Shown here: positions 1 through 6,940 of the stretch, piece by piece
How the letters are laid out: each line of letters begins with the position of its first letter
Position numbering within the stretch: position 1 is the stretch's first letter
NCBI GenBank assembly: GCA_963205035.1
Contig: CAUJII010000202.1
Coordinates: forward strand, 1 to 15,066
DNA: 15,066 bases
Direction of reading: 5' to 3'
Source of the DNA: Spirochaetota bacterium
GTDB lineage: Bacteria > Spirochaetota > Leptospiria > Turneriellales > Turneriellaceae
Translations under genes and position numbers: made by a program
Notes under the pieces: generated by a model
What the model was told of the DNA's origin: nothing
Database searches by the model: none
The model's input: only the letters and a program-made list of their open reading frames with translations

Positions 1-189
1 AGCTTTGAAGCCGTCATTCAAATCAACGGCAAGATCCGTGCGCGCATTGAGTTAGAAGTGGATATTTCTAACGAAGATTTTGAACACGCTGCACGCGGAA
101 TCGACTCGATACAAAAAGCCATCGAAGGAAAAAGCGTCAAGAAAGTGGTAGTCGTCAAGAATAAGATGATCAATTTCGTGGTTGTCTGA
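1..189 (+). CDS. leuS: Leucyl-tRNA synthetase, C-terminal fragment
   Basis: The window opens inside this gene; 62 codons remain before TGA at 187-189. The residues form the C-terminal appended domain of bacterial LeuRS: QINGKIRARIELEV matches the family pattern of a beta strand VQVNGKxRxxI near the end, and the final VKKVVVVKNKMINFVVV matches the typical closing 'KxIVVPGKLVNIVV'. This domain contacts tRNA-Leu; the enzyme charges tRNA-Leu with leucine in the cytoplasm. The catalytic HIGH and KMSKS regions lie outside the window. The next gene starts 9 bases after the stop, so the two are probably cotranscribed. Identification rests on the short C-terminal match but the motif order is characteristic. 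Confidence 0.88.
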   Translation, partial: SFEAVIQINGKIRARIELEVDISNEDFEHAARGIDSIQKAIEGKSVKKVVVVKNKMINFVVV

Positions 190-198
190 AATTTTGCG

Positions 199-714
199 GT
201 GGATAAATCCGGGCTACGTCTCCATTTCAAAGAGTTGGCGAAGGCTTTCTTTAGCGCACACAGCGAAGCAGAACTTGAAGTTCTTCACAAAACAATTTCT
301 CAGAGACTTTTCTTCTATTGCGAAAAAACTTTTTCACTGCTTGAAAGAAAAGATGCAAAGGTGGCACTCTACCACCCTTTACGGTTTGAATTACCCGTCG
401 CTCAGATCGTGTGCGCAAGCGGTGCATGGATAAATCCCACGTTTCTTTTTCCGCAAATCGACGGCTCTGCGATGTGGTTTGAGAGAGAAGGCAAGGCCGC
501 TGAACCGGATTTCGTTATCGTACCCGGTCTCTTCGTCGACGGCACGGGCCACCGCTTGGGGCGCGGCAAAGGTTACTACGACAGATACTTTCGCGAGAAA
601 AAAACACCCATCGAGAGGCGTTTGTTCTTGGGCTATGACTTCCAATTTATTGCGGCAGTTCCTGTGACAACGCTTGACGAAAGCGTCTGTGGGATTTACC
701 CACGCCCAAAATAG
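199..714 (+). CDS. ygfA: 5-formyltetrahydrofolate cyclo-ligase
   Basis: 171 residues, slightly short for a family of about 180-200. It carries the family signature VIVPGLFVDGTGHRLGRG at about residues 106-123, followed by KGYYDRYF. This is the nucleotide and substrate-binding loop of 5-formyl-THF cyclo-ligase (MTHFS), which uses ATP to convert 5-formyl-THF to 5,10-methenyl-THF in one-carbon metabolism. The N-terminal KSGLRLHFKELAKAF fits the usual opening helix, so the GTG at 199 is a reasonable start; no earlier in-frame start exists after the leuS stop, and no Shine-Dalgarno sequence precedes it. The 3' end is odd: the last codons (VCGIYPRPK) lie in a palindromic repeat arm, and the 18-base string ending at 716 recurs at 909-926. 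The C-terminal tail may therefore have been replaced or extended by repeat sequence. Confidence 0.9.
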   Translation: MDKSGLRLHFKELAKAFFSAHSEAELEVLHKTISQRLFFYCEKTFSLLERKDAKVALYHPLRFELPVAQIVCASGAWINPTFLFPQIDGSAMWFEREGKAAEPDFVIVPGLFVDGTGHRLGRGKGYYDRYFREKKTPIERRLFLGYDFQFIAAVPVTTLDESVCGIYPRPK

Positions 715-732
715 ATGGGCGCGGGATAAATC
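693..732 (+). terminator. Long stem-loop across the cyclo-ligase stop codon, possible terminator
   Basis: GATTTACCCACGCCC (693-707) pairs with GGGCGCGGGATAAATC (717-732) around the 9-base loop AAAATAGAT, with one A.C mismatch and one bulged A. The TAG stop (712-714) lies in the loop. There is no U-run directly after the right arm, so intrinsic termination is uncertain. It may simply be the palindromic form of the dispersed repeat described at 715-917. Confidence 0.45.
699..716 (+). repeat. 18-base direct repeat, left copy (partner 909-926)
   Basis: CCCACGCCCAAAATAGAT occurs here and again identically at 909-926, flanking the composite element. The pair could be a target-site duplication or a remnant of duplicated repeat arms. 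The left copy encodes the last residues of the cyclo-ligase. Confidence 0.7.
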
Positions 733-770
733 AGGTGGGTATTCTTACACTTTGCAAAAAATTTTGCCTC
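715..770 (+). repeat. Dispersed repeat, copy A
   Basis: The 25-base string at 715-739 is identical to 14130-14154. It is followed, after a 14-base spacer, by GCAAAAAATTTTGC (754-767), the same A/T block found in copies B and C. It begins one base after the cyclo-ligase stop codon. Confidence 0.7.
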
Positions 771-796
771 GAAAACTTCAAAAAATCACGAGCGCC

Positions 797-818
797 GGCT
801 TTTCCTTTTAGAAAAGCC
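797..818 (+). other. Perfect hairpin at the centre of the composite element
   Basis: GGCTTTTC (797-804), loop CTTTTA, GAAAAGCC (811-818): a perfect 8-bp stem with a 6-base loop. No T-run follows on either strand, so it does not look like a strong intrinsic terminator. It is enclosed by the 782-792/841-851 inverted arms. Confidence 0.6.
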
Positions 819-871
819 TCGCATAACGGTTTGCAACCTGCTCGTGATTTTCATGGGGAGTCATCCAGAAA

Positions 872-917
872 CGCGGAAAAATTTTTCGCTGTGACCCACC
901 TGATTTATCCCACGCCC
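872..917 (-). repeat. Dispersed repeat, copy B
   Basis: Read on the minus strand it carries GGGATAAATCAGGTGGG, a short spacer and GCGAAAAATTTTTCCGCG. About 20 of 23 positions after the core match copy C at 14155-14178. It is inverted relative to copies A and C. Confidence 0.7.
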
Positions 918-926
918 AAAATAGAT
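909..926 (+). repeat. 18-base direct repeat, right copy (partner 699-716)
   Basis: Identical to 699-716 (CCCACGCCCAAAATAGAT). Its first nine bases also belong to the inverted right end of the composite element. Confidence 0.7.
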
Positions 927-972
927 TTCCACTTTGCATGGTGTTTTCAGAAAAAATACCGCAAGCGTAGCC

Positions 973-1881
973 ATGGTTCCGCAAAAGACACAGCAACCGC
1001 TGTCGATCCATATTCTTTCTAATGCACGCACGCTCTATTCGACGCGCCGATTTTTTGAAGAGGGGTATAAGCGCGGGCACAAGATGCGCGTCTATCCGCC
1101 GATGCAGATGTCGGCATATCTCGAACGCAATGCGTTGGAGCTTTATTATTCCGATCAGAAAATTGAAACTCCCGACTGTGTTATCCCGCGTTTGGGTCAG
1201 AAGAAACCCGCGCACACGCTCGCAATCATTCGCCATTATGAAATGATGCAGGCGAAAACGCTGAATGCAAGCTACCCCATGATGCGCTGCCGCGATAAAT
1301 TTGTCACGATGCAAGTCTTAGCGCATAACCGCATCCCTGTGCCGCGCAGCATTCTCATCGACGACCCGCTGCACATCGACACTGCATTTTTGAAAATCGG
1401 AGATCCGCCGTACATATTGAAAATCCCCACCGGCTCGCAAGGCACGGGGGTGATGATCGCCGACTCGAAGAGCGCCGCACGCAGCTTCATAGAAACGCTG
1501 CTCGATCAAAACCTGCAAGTCATCGTGCAGGAATTTATCGCCGAAGCCGGTCGCTCCGATATACGCGCAATCATCTTAGGAGGCGACCTCGTCTGTGCAA
1601 TGCGCAGACAGGCAACCGGCGACGACTTCCGCTCGAACATCCACAGGGGAGCAACTTCTGAAAGCATCGAGCTTTCGATTGAAGCGACCCGAACGGTGAA
1701 ACTCGCCGCACGCATTTTAGGGCTCACCTTTGCAGGGGTCGATCTTATCGAATCGAAACGCGGCCCGATGGTTCTCGAAGTCAACGCATCGCCCGGCATT
1801 GAAGGCATCGAAGGCTCGACGGGAATCAATGTTGCGGAACGCGTCATCCACTATCTCGAAAAATCTATGGTTGAGAAATAA
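973..1881 (+). CDS. rimK: RimK-family ATP-grasp alpha-L-glutamate ligase
   Basis: 302 residues from the ATG at 973, matching the length of E. coli RimK (300). That start aligns LSIHILSNARTLYS with the family's opening 'MKIAILSRxxxLYS'. A TTG at 934 would add 13 residues with no family counterpart. ATP-grasp features are complete: the lysine in ILKIPTGSQGTGV (about 148-160), EGFI-like VQEFI, DFRSNIHRGA (about 218-227), AGVD (254-257) and LEVNASPGIEGIE (268-280), which supplies metal ligands. E. coli RimK adds glutamates to the C-terminus of ribosomal protein S6, while relatives glutamylate coenzyme F420 or act on LysW; rpsF is not in the window, so the substrate here is unproven. The uvrD-like gene follows 5 bases after the stop, which suggests cotranscription. 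No Shine-Dalgarno sequence is visible. Confidence 0.9.
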   Translation: MVPQKTQQPLSIHILSNARTLYSTRRFFEEGYKRGHKMRVYPPMQMSAYLERNALELYYSDQKIETPDCVIPRLGQKKPAHTLAIIRHYEMMQAKTLNASYPMMRCRDKFVTMQVLAHNRIPVPRSILIDDPLHIDTAFLKIGDPPYILKIPTGSQGTGVMIADSKSAARSFIETLLDQNLQVIVQEFIAEAGRSDIRAIILGGDLVCAMRRQATGDDFRSNIHRGATSESIELSIEATRTVKLAARILGLTFAGVDLIESKRGPMVLEVNASPGIEGIEGSTGINVAERVIHYLEKSMVEK

Positions 1882-1886
1882 ATCGC

Positions 1887-3134
1887 ATGGCGTCGCCGCT
1901 AACTGAACTCAACAAGGAGCAGCAGCGCGCCGCAACTCTTCTCTGGGAAAATCCTTTCCAAGCACTTCAAGTCGTTGCAGGTGCTGGGAGCGGCAAGACG
2001 ACGACCCTCGTCGCTGCCGTATCGAGCGCCATCGAACACGGTTTTTCTCAGGAAAAAATTGCAGTCCTCACTTTTTCACGCCGCGCTGCGCAGGAGCTCA
2101 AAGAGCGTTTAGCGCACCACTCTATCTTTCCCCAGTTTTGCGGAACGCTGCACGCCTTGGCTTTCAAGATACTGCGCACAAACGGATCTAAGAAGCGGCT
2201 TATCCTCCATGCGCATGAAAAAAAAGCTATCCTCTTGCGCAATTTATTCTCTCACTATGAACACATTCCGCAGAACATTCTCTTGCGCCGAGGGTTCCTT
2301 AATCCCACCGAAGAAAAAACGCTCGAAGATACGTTTGCTTCCGAGCTTAATAGCGAAGGTCTTCTCGACTTTGACGGTATGGTGCCGCAAGCGACAGAGA
2401 TTTTAATTGCTAAAGAAAGCCCTTCGCTCTTCGATGTGCTCTTTGTCGACGAATACCAAGACACATCCCCCGACCAAGCGCGATTCATCGAAGCGTTATC
2501 GCCCAAGAAACTTTTTGTCGTGGGTGACGATTGGCAAAGTATTTACCGATTCCGAGGCGCAGACGTGACTCTCACGCGGGATTTTCTTATCCACCACCCA
2601 AATGCGAAACGGACAATGCTTCTGACGAATTATCGCAGCCAGAAAAAAATTGTTCGGTTGGGAAACCGTGCCATCCGCCTTTCAAAATCGTATGTGAAGA
2701 AAAAACTGAACGCACACCATGCTTCAAGAGCAACACCCGTATGCTACTTCACAGAAGCAGAAACCGCCGCAGAGGTCTGGAAGAAGTTCTGTGCGCATGT
2801 TTTCAAGGACCGCTCGCTCTTCCCGGAAAAGACGACCGTGCTTGTGCGCACCAATGCCGTCCGACGCCTCATCGAGAAAACTTTACCCGAAGGTTTCGAG
2901 GTGATGACAATCCACAAGAGCAAAGGACTCGAATTCGACAACGTTCTGATTTTTGGAATCGCAGAACATATTATCCCACACCGTGAAAACGATTTTGACG
3001 AAGAGGTGCGTCTCTTCTATGTCGCGATGACCCGCGCACGCCACACCCTCGCATTCGTCTCGTGGGAGAAAAACCAGAAGCGTTCGGCTTTCTTACCTTT
3101 TCTCATGCGCCATTGCAAACTGCGTTATTTTTGA
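1887..3134 (+). CDS. Compact UvrD/Rep-type superfamily 1A DNA helicase
   Basis: 415 residues, against roughly 650-750 for UvrD, Rep or PcrA, yet all core motifs are present in order: motif I AGAGSGKTTT (31-40), Ia LTFSRRAAQEL (61-71), GTLHALAFKIL (86-96), II VDEYQDT (187-193), III GDDWQSIYRFRGA (213-225), IV NYRS (248-251), V TIHKSKGLEF (341-350) and VI VAMTRARH (379-386). Only about 90 residues separate motifs IV and V, so most of the 2B subdomain is missing, and the 1B region is also short. It should be an ATP-dependent 3'-5' DNA translocase; whether it unwinds duplex unaided is unknown, since 2B is regulatory in Rep. It starts 5 bases after rimK without a Shine-Dalgarno sequence and ends 15 bases from the convergent fliD. 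The repair role is inferred from family. Confidence 0.88.
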   Translation: MASPLTELNKEQQRAATLLWENPFQALQVVAGAGSGKTTTLVAAVSSAIEHGFSQEKIAVLTFSRRAAQELKERLAHHSIFPQFCGTLHALAFKILRTNGSKKRLILHAHEKKAILLRNLFSHYEHIPQNILLRRGFLNPTEEKTLEDTFASELNSEGLLDFDGMVPQATEILIAKESPSLFDVLFVDEYQDTSPDQARFIEALSPKKLFVVGDDWQSIYRFRGADVTLTRDFLIHHPNAKRTMLLTNYRSQKKIVRLGNRAIRLSKSYVKKKLNAHHASRATPVCYFTEAETAAEVWKKFCAHVFKDRSLFPEKTTVLVRTNAVRRLIEKTLPEGFEVMTIHKSKGLEFDNVLIFGIAEHIIPHRENDFDEEVRLFYVAMTRARHTLAFVSWEKNQKRSAFLPFLMRHCKLRYF

Positions 3135-3149
3135 TAAAGTACGCCCCAC

Positions 3150-5222
3150 CTAATCAGAACTCTGAACGCCGAGCTTTTGCTTCAAGAAATTGCCCGTCGA
3201 CTTGCTTTTGCGCACCGCGCTTTCCATATTCCCAAACTTTGTTTGCAGCTTCGCTTCGTATGCACGCACGTGGGCCTCTTGCCGCTTAATGTCACGGTCG
3301 ATTTGCTTCTGCCGATCGCCATTCGATTTGATCTGTTCGCTAATCAGGCCACGCGTGAAGCGCGTGTACGGTTCCAGAAAATTCTCCGTGACGTGAGCGT
3401 AACCATTGTCGATACGCATGTCGCCATTCGTATCGATTGAAAAAAATTCTTTGACCGCCGTGGGATTTTCTGCAAGCATTTGCACGAGCTTCGCCTCGTC
3501 GACCTCCAAGTAACCCTTCGTCACTTCTTCGCGCTTGCCGCCAATAGCGCCCGTGGAAATTCCTATTTGTGGGAGTGTTCGAATATAGGGCTCTCGATTT
3601 GCCGGGTAAGGGTTTGACGTATGGATCTTGAGACCGTTCACAAGTTGTCGAATAGTCGCATTTGTCGCGAGAACGCCCGAATCGGAACGCATTTCTTTAT
3701 ACTTTCCCGCCTCGGTGACCTTGGCCGTTTTCGAGACGTCTTCTGCAAAATGCAAGAGTTCATTGTATGCCTTAACAAAATTTAGCACTTGCTGTCTTGC
3801 GGCATCGTTGTCATTCACGATTTCTGTCTCTACATTGTCTTTCGAGGCTTTGAGTAAGTTCAAACCCACACCTTCGATGACATCGTTCAAGCCTGTGTTC
3901 GATTTCCGCGTAATATCAATCCCATCGATTTTCAAATGCGCATTTTGCGCGGCGCGGACAAGGTTCGGATAAATACGGCGCTGCTCCGCTTCTGCGGGCG
4001 TTTTATCTTCTTGCGGCGTCTTGTGGTCAAGTTTTGGAGTATCTTTAACGGCGAAGGTAACCTCCCCCGCATTAAACGCCACATCCTCGTTTACGGTATA
4101 AAACTCGATTGCAGTGAAATCTTTCTCTACAGGAAAAATTTGCTTTTCACCTTTTCCTTTGAGAGAAATTTTTTGTTCTTTCTCTCCGTGGCGTAGCACA
4201 ATCCCGTAGTCGCCGGCCTGCTCCACTTCTTTTTTTCGCGTGCGGCTAATGTTATACGTCTCAAGGGTAATCCCTTTGACATTGATATTTTCTTTCTCAC
4301 CATCGGTTAACGTGTCAGGTGCGTTATCCATTTCAGACGGCGCCCCCATGACCGATGCAGTCACAGAGAGCGAGGTCAGCCGGTGGTTGTCGTTATTCAC
4401 GTCTTGCCCGAAAGTGTAGCGATTTCTTGAATTCTCCGCAATTTCGATTGTCTTGCCGCCCGCTGCGATAACACCGGGTTTACCCGTCACTCCTTCAACC
4501 TTCTGCGCTGCAAGCACCCACGATTCGGTTTCAGACTTTGCTGGTTTCTCTTGCGGCGCGTTGGGTGTCTCTTCTTTCTTTGTGGGATTAACATCTTTGC
4601 TGGGAGTGTGTTGTGGCGTGACGGGCACCGACACCAAACCCAACGAACGCAAAAGCCCATCCGGGTCTTCGATTTTAAGAAGTGCTGCTTCTCCCTGTTC
4701 GACTGTATCAATAATGAGTATCGATTCGTTTTCTTTGATTTGCACGAGCTTCGGCACGATGTGCTTGTTGTGGTATTTCTGCAAATGATCGCGCAATGCC
4801 CGCAAAGAGCCGCCTTTGAATGCCGATGCGTCGCCAGCAATGACGATGCGCGCAGCAGGGAGTTTTTGGTTCGCAGAAGTTGTAGCACTTGCAAAACTCA
4901 AGTTCGAGGCAAGCTTCAAAACTTGAAGCGTGTGCTTCGACGGCGGGGCATTTTTCTTAACCGTTCCATCGACTATACCTGCGGGTGTTGTGTTCAGCCT
5001 TTTTTGCTCGAACGCTGCCTCGAAAGACGCCATGGCATGCAGCGCATCCTGCAAAGTCTTGGTGCGTTTACGCAACTCCGCCAGTGCCTTGCTCGAATCG
5101 GTTAGCTCTTTCTTGTTTGTTTCCAAGCGAACGATGGGGGCTCTTTCCACCTCGACGAGTTTGCGGATAATATCTTTCGAGTCGATCCCCGAAGCGAGCC
5201 CTGACATTGCTGGTGCTGGCAT
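3150..5222 (-). CDS. fliD: Flagellar filament cap / hook-associated protein 2 FliD
   Basis: 690 residues, longer than enterobacterial FliD (about 470) and closer to the size I expect for spirochaetes. The N-terminus MPAPAMSGLASGIDSKDIIRK and the following LVEVERAPIVRLE are the conserved FliD_N opening. The C-terminus, with DNGYAHVTENFLEPYTR, then GLISEQIKSNGDRQKQIDRDI and a long amphipathic helix containing KFGNMESAVRKSK, is the FliD_C coiled-coil end. Residues about 202-234 form a Pro/Glu/Lys-rich linker, followed by a large variable insert. FliD caps the growing filament and helps flagellin subunits assemble; in spirochaetes this occurs in the periplasm. The ATG at 5222 is chosen because MPAPAMSG matches the family start; a weak AGTAGGGA lies upstream. 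A sigma28-like promoter is proposed at 5242-5267. No other flagellar gene is adjacent, so it stands apart from a flagellar operon here. Confidence 0.92.
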   Translation of the reverse strand: MPAPAMSGLASGIDSKDIIRKLVEVERAPIVRLETNKKELTDSSKALAELRKRTKTLQDALHAMASFEAAFEQKRLNTTPAGIVDGTVKKNAPPSKHTLQVLKLASNLSFASATTSANQKLPAARIVIAGDASAFKGGSLRALRDHLQKYHNKHIVPKLVQIKENESILIIDTVEQGEAALLKIEDPDGLLRSLGLVSVPVTPQHTPSKDVNPTKKEETPNAPQEKPAKSETESWVLAAQKVEGVTGKPGVIAAGGKTIEIAENSRNRYTFGQDVNNDNHRLTSLSVTASVMGAPSEMDNAPDTLTDGEKENINVKGITLETYNISRTRKKEVEQAGDYGIVLRHGEKEQKISLKGKGEKQIFPVEKDFTAIEFYTVNEDVAFNAGEVTFAVKDTPKLDHKTPQEDKTPAEAEQRRIYPNLVRAAQNAHLKIDGIDITRKSNTGLNDVIEGVGLNLLKASKDNVETEIVNDNDAARQQVLNFVKAYNELLHFAEDVSKTAKVTEAGKYKEMRSDSGVLATNATIRQLVNGLKIHTSNPYPANREPYIRTLPQIGISTGAIGGKREEVTKGYLEVDEAKLVQMLAENPTAVKEFFSIDTNGDMRIDNGYAHVTENFLEPYTRFTRGLISEQIKSNGDRQKQIDRDIKRQEAHVRAYEAKLQTKFGNMESAVRKSKSTGNFLKQKLGVQSSD

Positions 5223-5241
5223 AAACTATTCCCTACTCTGC

Positions 5242-5267
5242 TTCTCGGCTGAAAAGAAGAAACGCTG
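5242..5267 (-). promoter_or_regulatory. Possible sigma28 (FliA-type) promoter for fliD
   Basis: On the minus strand, CAGCGTTT (5267-5260), a 10-base spacer and GCCGAGAA (5249-5242) resemble the flagellar consensus TAAAGTTT-N11-GCCGATAA: 7 of 8 in the -10 element, 5 of 8 in the -35 element. The -10 element lies 20 bases before the fliD ATG. The -35 match and spacing are imperfect. Confidence 0.35.
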
Positions 5268-5295
5268 AAGCGGAATTTCTGTAGGGCATTTTAGA

Positions 5296-5324
5296 TTTAC
5301 AAAACAGGCCTGAACACAGAACCT
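5296..5324 (+). promoter_or_regulatory. Possible promoter for the 5333 operon
   Basis: TTTACA at 5296-5301 is a good -35 hexamer, 37 bases before the ATG at 5333. The -10 region (about 5319-5324, GAACCT) is poor. The geometry matches other SD-less starts in this window and would give a very short leader. Confidence 0.3.
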
Positions 5325-5332
5325 CGCCTTCT

Positions 5333-6940
5333 ATGCGAATTATCATCATCGGCGCAGCACTGGCCGGCCCCACAGCGGCGGCACGAGCACGCGAAATTAA
5401 CGAAAACGCGGAAATTATTCTCCTCGAAAGAAACACGCGCGTGAGCTACGCAATGGCAGGCCTCGCACTCCATCTTTCGGGAGAGGTCGCACAGTTGGAT
5501 GATCTCAACCGCGAGCGCGAAGATTTTTTCCGGAAGGTCTACAATATAGACGTACGCACGCAGACCGAGGTCACAGAAATTCAGCCTAAGAAAAAATATA
5601 TTACCATCGAAACAAAAGGCAAGCGCGAACAGTTGAAATACGACACCTTGATCTTTGCCGCAGGCGCCGTTTCGCTACACCCGGCCGGCGCACCGGAAAA
5701 TGCGACAAACTTTCGGTACTTTCGCACCCTCGACGATCTTTCGACCATCAAGTCTTCACTCGCTGCAGGAAAAAAACGCTTCACTATACTGGGTGGCGGC
5801 TCCATGGGAGCCGAGGCCTTAGACGGGCTTGTCCGCGGTGGGGCTGAGGTGACGCTCATCGAAAAAAAATCAGGTTTTCTTCCCGACTACGCGCACGAAA
5901 TTTCCGCCATCGCTGCGCTCCGAGTTTCAGAGCAGGCGAAAATTATCTCGCCCTTTCGCCAACTCAACTTTGAAATGCAGGGCAATGAAATTTCTGCCGT
6001 CATAGTCGATGGCAAAAAAATCGAAACCGATTTCGTCGTCTCTGCAATCGGTGTGCGCCCCCGCACTGAACTCTTGAAAAAAGCTGGAGTTAAACTCTTA
6101 TCCGATGGTTCGATTCGCATCGATAATCGCTGCCAAACAAATATCAAAAATATCTATGCATGCAGCATTTGCGTCAGCGTCCCCATAGGCAAAGACCACG
6201 TATGGATTCCACAGGCTGCCGTATCGGATAAAACCGCGCAGGTCGCCGGCGAAAATGCAGCAGGAGGCAAGGCACGCCTCGGCCGCATGACCGCAGCGCA
6301 GTTGATTCGCCTGCCGACGGTTGAAATTGGCAGCGTGGGCTTGAAGTGCGATCCTAAAAACCGGACTGCCAGCGTGCTCGTTCACGCGCACGATTTTGAA
6401 CCTTATATGCCGGGTTCGTCGCCGATGACTCTGAAGCTTTGGTACAACACGAAAACAAGACAAGTCACCCGACTCGAAGCCGTCGGTCAAAATATAAAAC
6501 CTCGCCTCGATGCGTTTGCCCTGGCGCTTGCGGGTAAGCTAAAGCTCAAAGATCTCTCACTCCTCGACTTGGCATACACTCCCTCTTCAGGAACCGCGCG
6601 CGACGCGCTCAATATAGCGGCGACCGTCGCTTTACAACAAAGCGCAGGCCAAACAAAGCTCGTCTCACTGGCGGATGTCAAAGCGCACCGAAAAAAATAT
6701 CTCGTACTCGATGTTTCCTCAAGCGCAACGCATGCTGGCTTTCGTGATTTGCATATTCCTCTCGAAGACCTAAGACAGAGCCTGGGAAAAATCCGTACCA
6801 AAATGAAAACCAGCCGCCCTAAACAAATTGCGACCATTAGCGAGACGGGTCGTCGCGGCCACCTCGCGCTGCGAATTTTGCAAAACGCAGGGTTCAAAGT
6901 CGTGAATATTGCAGGTGGTAAGAAAAGCGCTTCTCTATGA
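5333..6940 (+). CDS. CoA-disulfide-reductase/rhodanese-like flavoprotein lacking both catalytic cysteines
   Basis: 535 residues with the domain order of CoADR-rhodanese fusions. The FAD domain starts at IIIIGAALAGPTAAARARE (3-21); the NAD(P)H domain carries TILGGGSMGAE (151-161); the dimerisation domain contains DLAYTPSSGTARDALNIAA (412-430); a C-terminal rhodanese-like domain spans about 445-530. Key positions are changed. Where CoADR has its redox cysteine in 'SFANCG', this protein has SYAMAG (38-43), with Ala at the cysteine position. The 'AGD' FAD-contact motif reads ACSIC (276-280), so the aspartate is gone and a CxxC appears. The rhodanese loop 'CxxGxR' reads SETGRR (503-508), Ser for Cys. 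Classical CoADR, NADH peroxidase or sulfurtransferase chemistry is therefore unlikely. Its stop overlaps the next start by 4 bases (ATGA), so it is coupled to a HemN-like radical SAM gene and may supply electrons to it; that role is inference. Confidence 0.82.
   Translation: MRIIIIGAALAGPTAAARAREINENAEIILLERNTRVSYAMAGLALHLSGEVAQLDDLNREREDFFRKVYNIDVRTQTEVTEIQPKKKYITIETKGKREQLKYDTLIFAAGAVSLHPAGAPENATNFRYFRTLDDLSTIKSSLAAGKKRFTILGGGSMGAEALDGLVRGGAEVTLIEKKSGFLPDYAHEISAIAALRVSEQAKIISPFRQLNFEMQGNEISAVIVDGKKIETDFVVSAIGVRPRTELLKKAGVKLLSDGSIRIDNRCQTNIKNIYACSICVSVPIGKDHVWIPQAAVSDKTAQVAGENAAGGKARLGRMTAAQLIRLPTVEIGSVGLKCDPKNRTASVLVHAHDFEPYMPGSSPMTLKLWYNTKTRQVTRLEAVGQNIKPRLDAFALALAGKLKLKDLSLLDLAYTPSSGTARDALNIAATVALQQSAGQTKLVSLADVKAHRKKYLVLDVSSSATHAGFRDLHIPLEDLRQSLGKIRTKMKTSRPKQIATISETGRRGHLALRILQNAGFKVVNIAGGKKSASL

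Larger units (their letters stand above)
715..917. repeat. REPIN/MITE-like composite palindromic element
   Basis: This fills most of the gene-free stretch 715-972. The left end 717-739 and the right end 895-917 are inverted copies matching at 22 of 23 positions, sharing the core GGGATAAATCAGGTGGG (723-739; reverse complement at 895-911). Just inside each end is an A/T palindromic block (754-767 and 872-890). Further in, AAAATCACGAG (782-792) is inverted at 841-851, and a hairpin sits at the centre (797-818). No ORF with recognisable coding content spans it. Nested arms of this kind are typical of REP doublets or non-autonomous miniature elements; this is inferred from architecture, since no transposase is present in the window. 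Confidence 0.6.

Noticed and set aside
934..972. TTG start 13 codons upstream of the chosen rimK ATG
   Set aside because: Added residues have no counterpart in RimK and no ribosome binding site supports it; the ATG gives the family's usual N-terminus.
808..1314. 168-codon open frame on the minus strand
   Set aside because: It runs antisense to rimK and through the palindromic element, with no recognisable domain or plausible start; the plus-strand RimK motifs explain the region.
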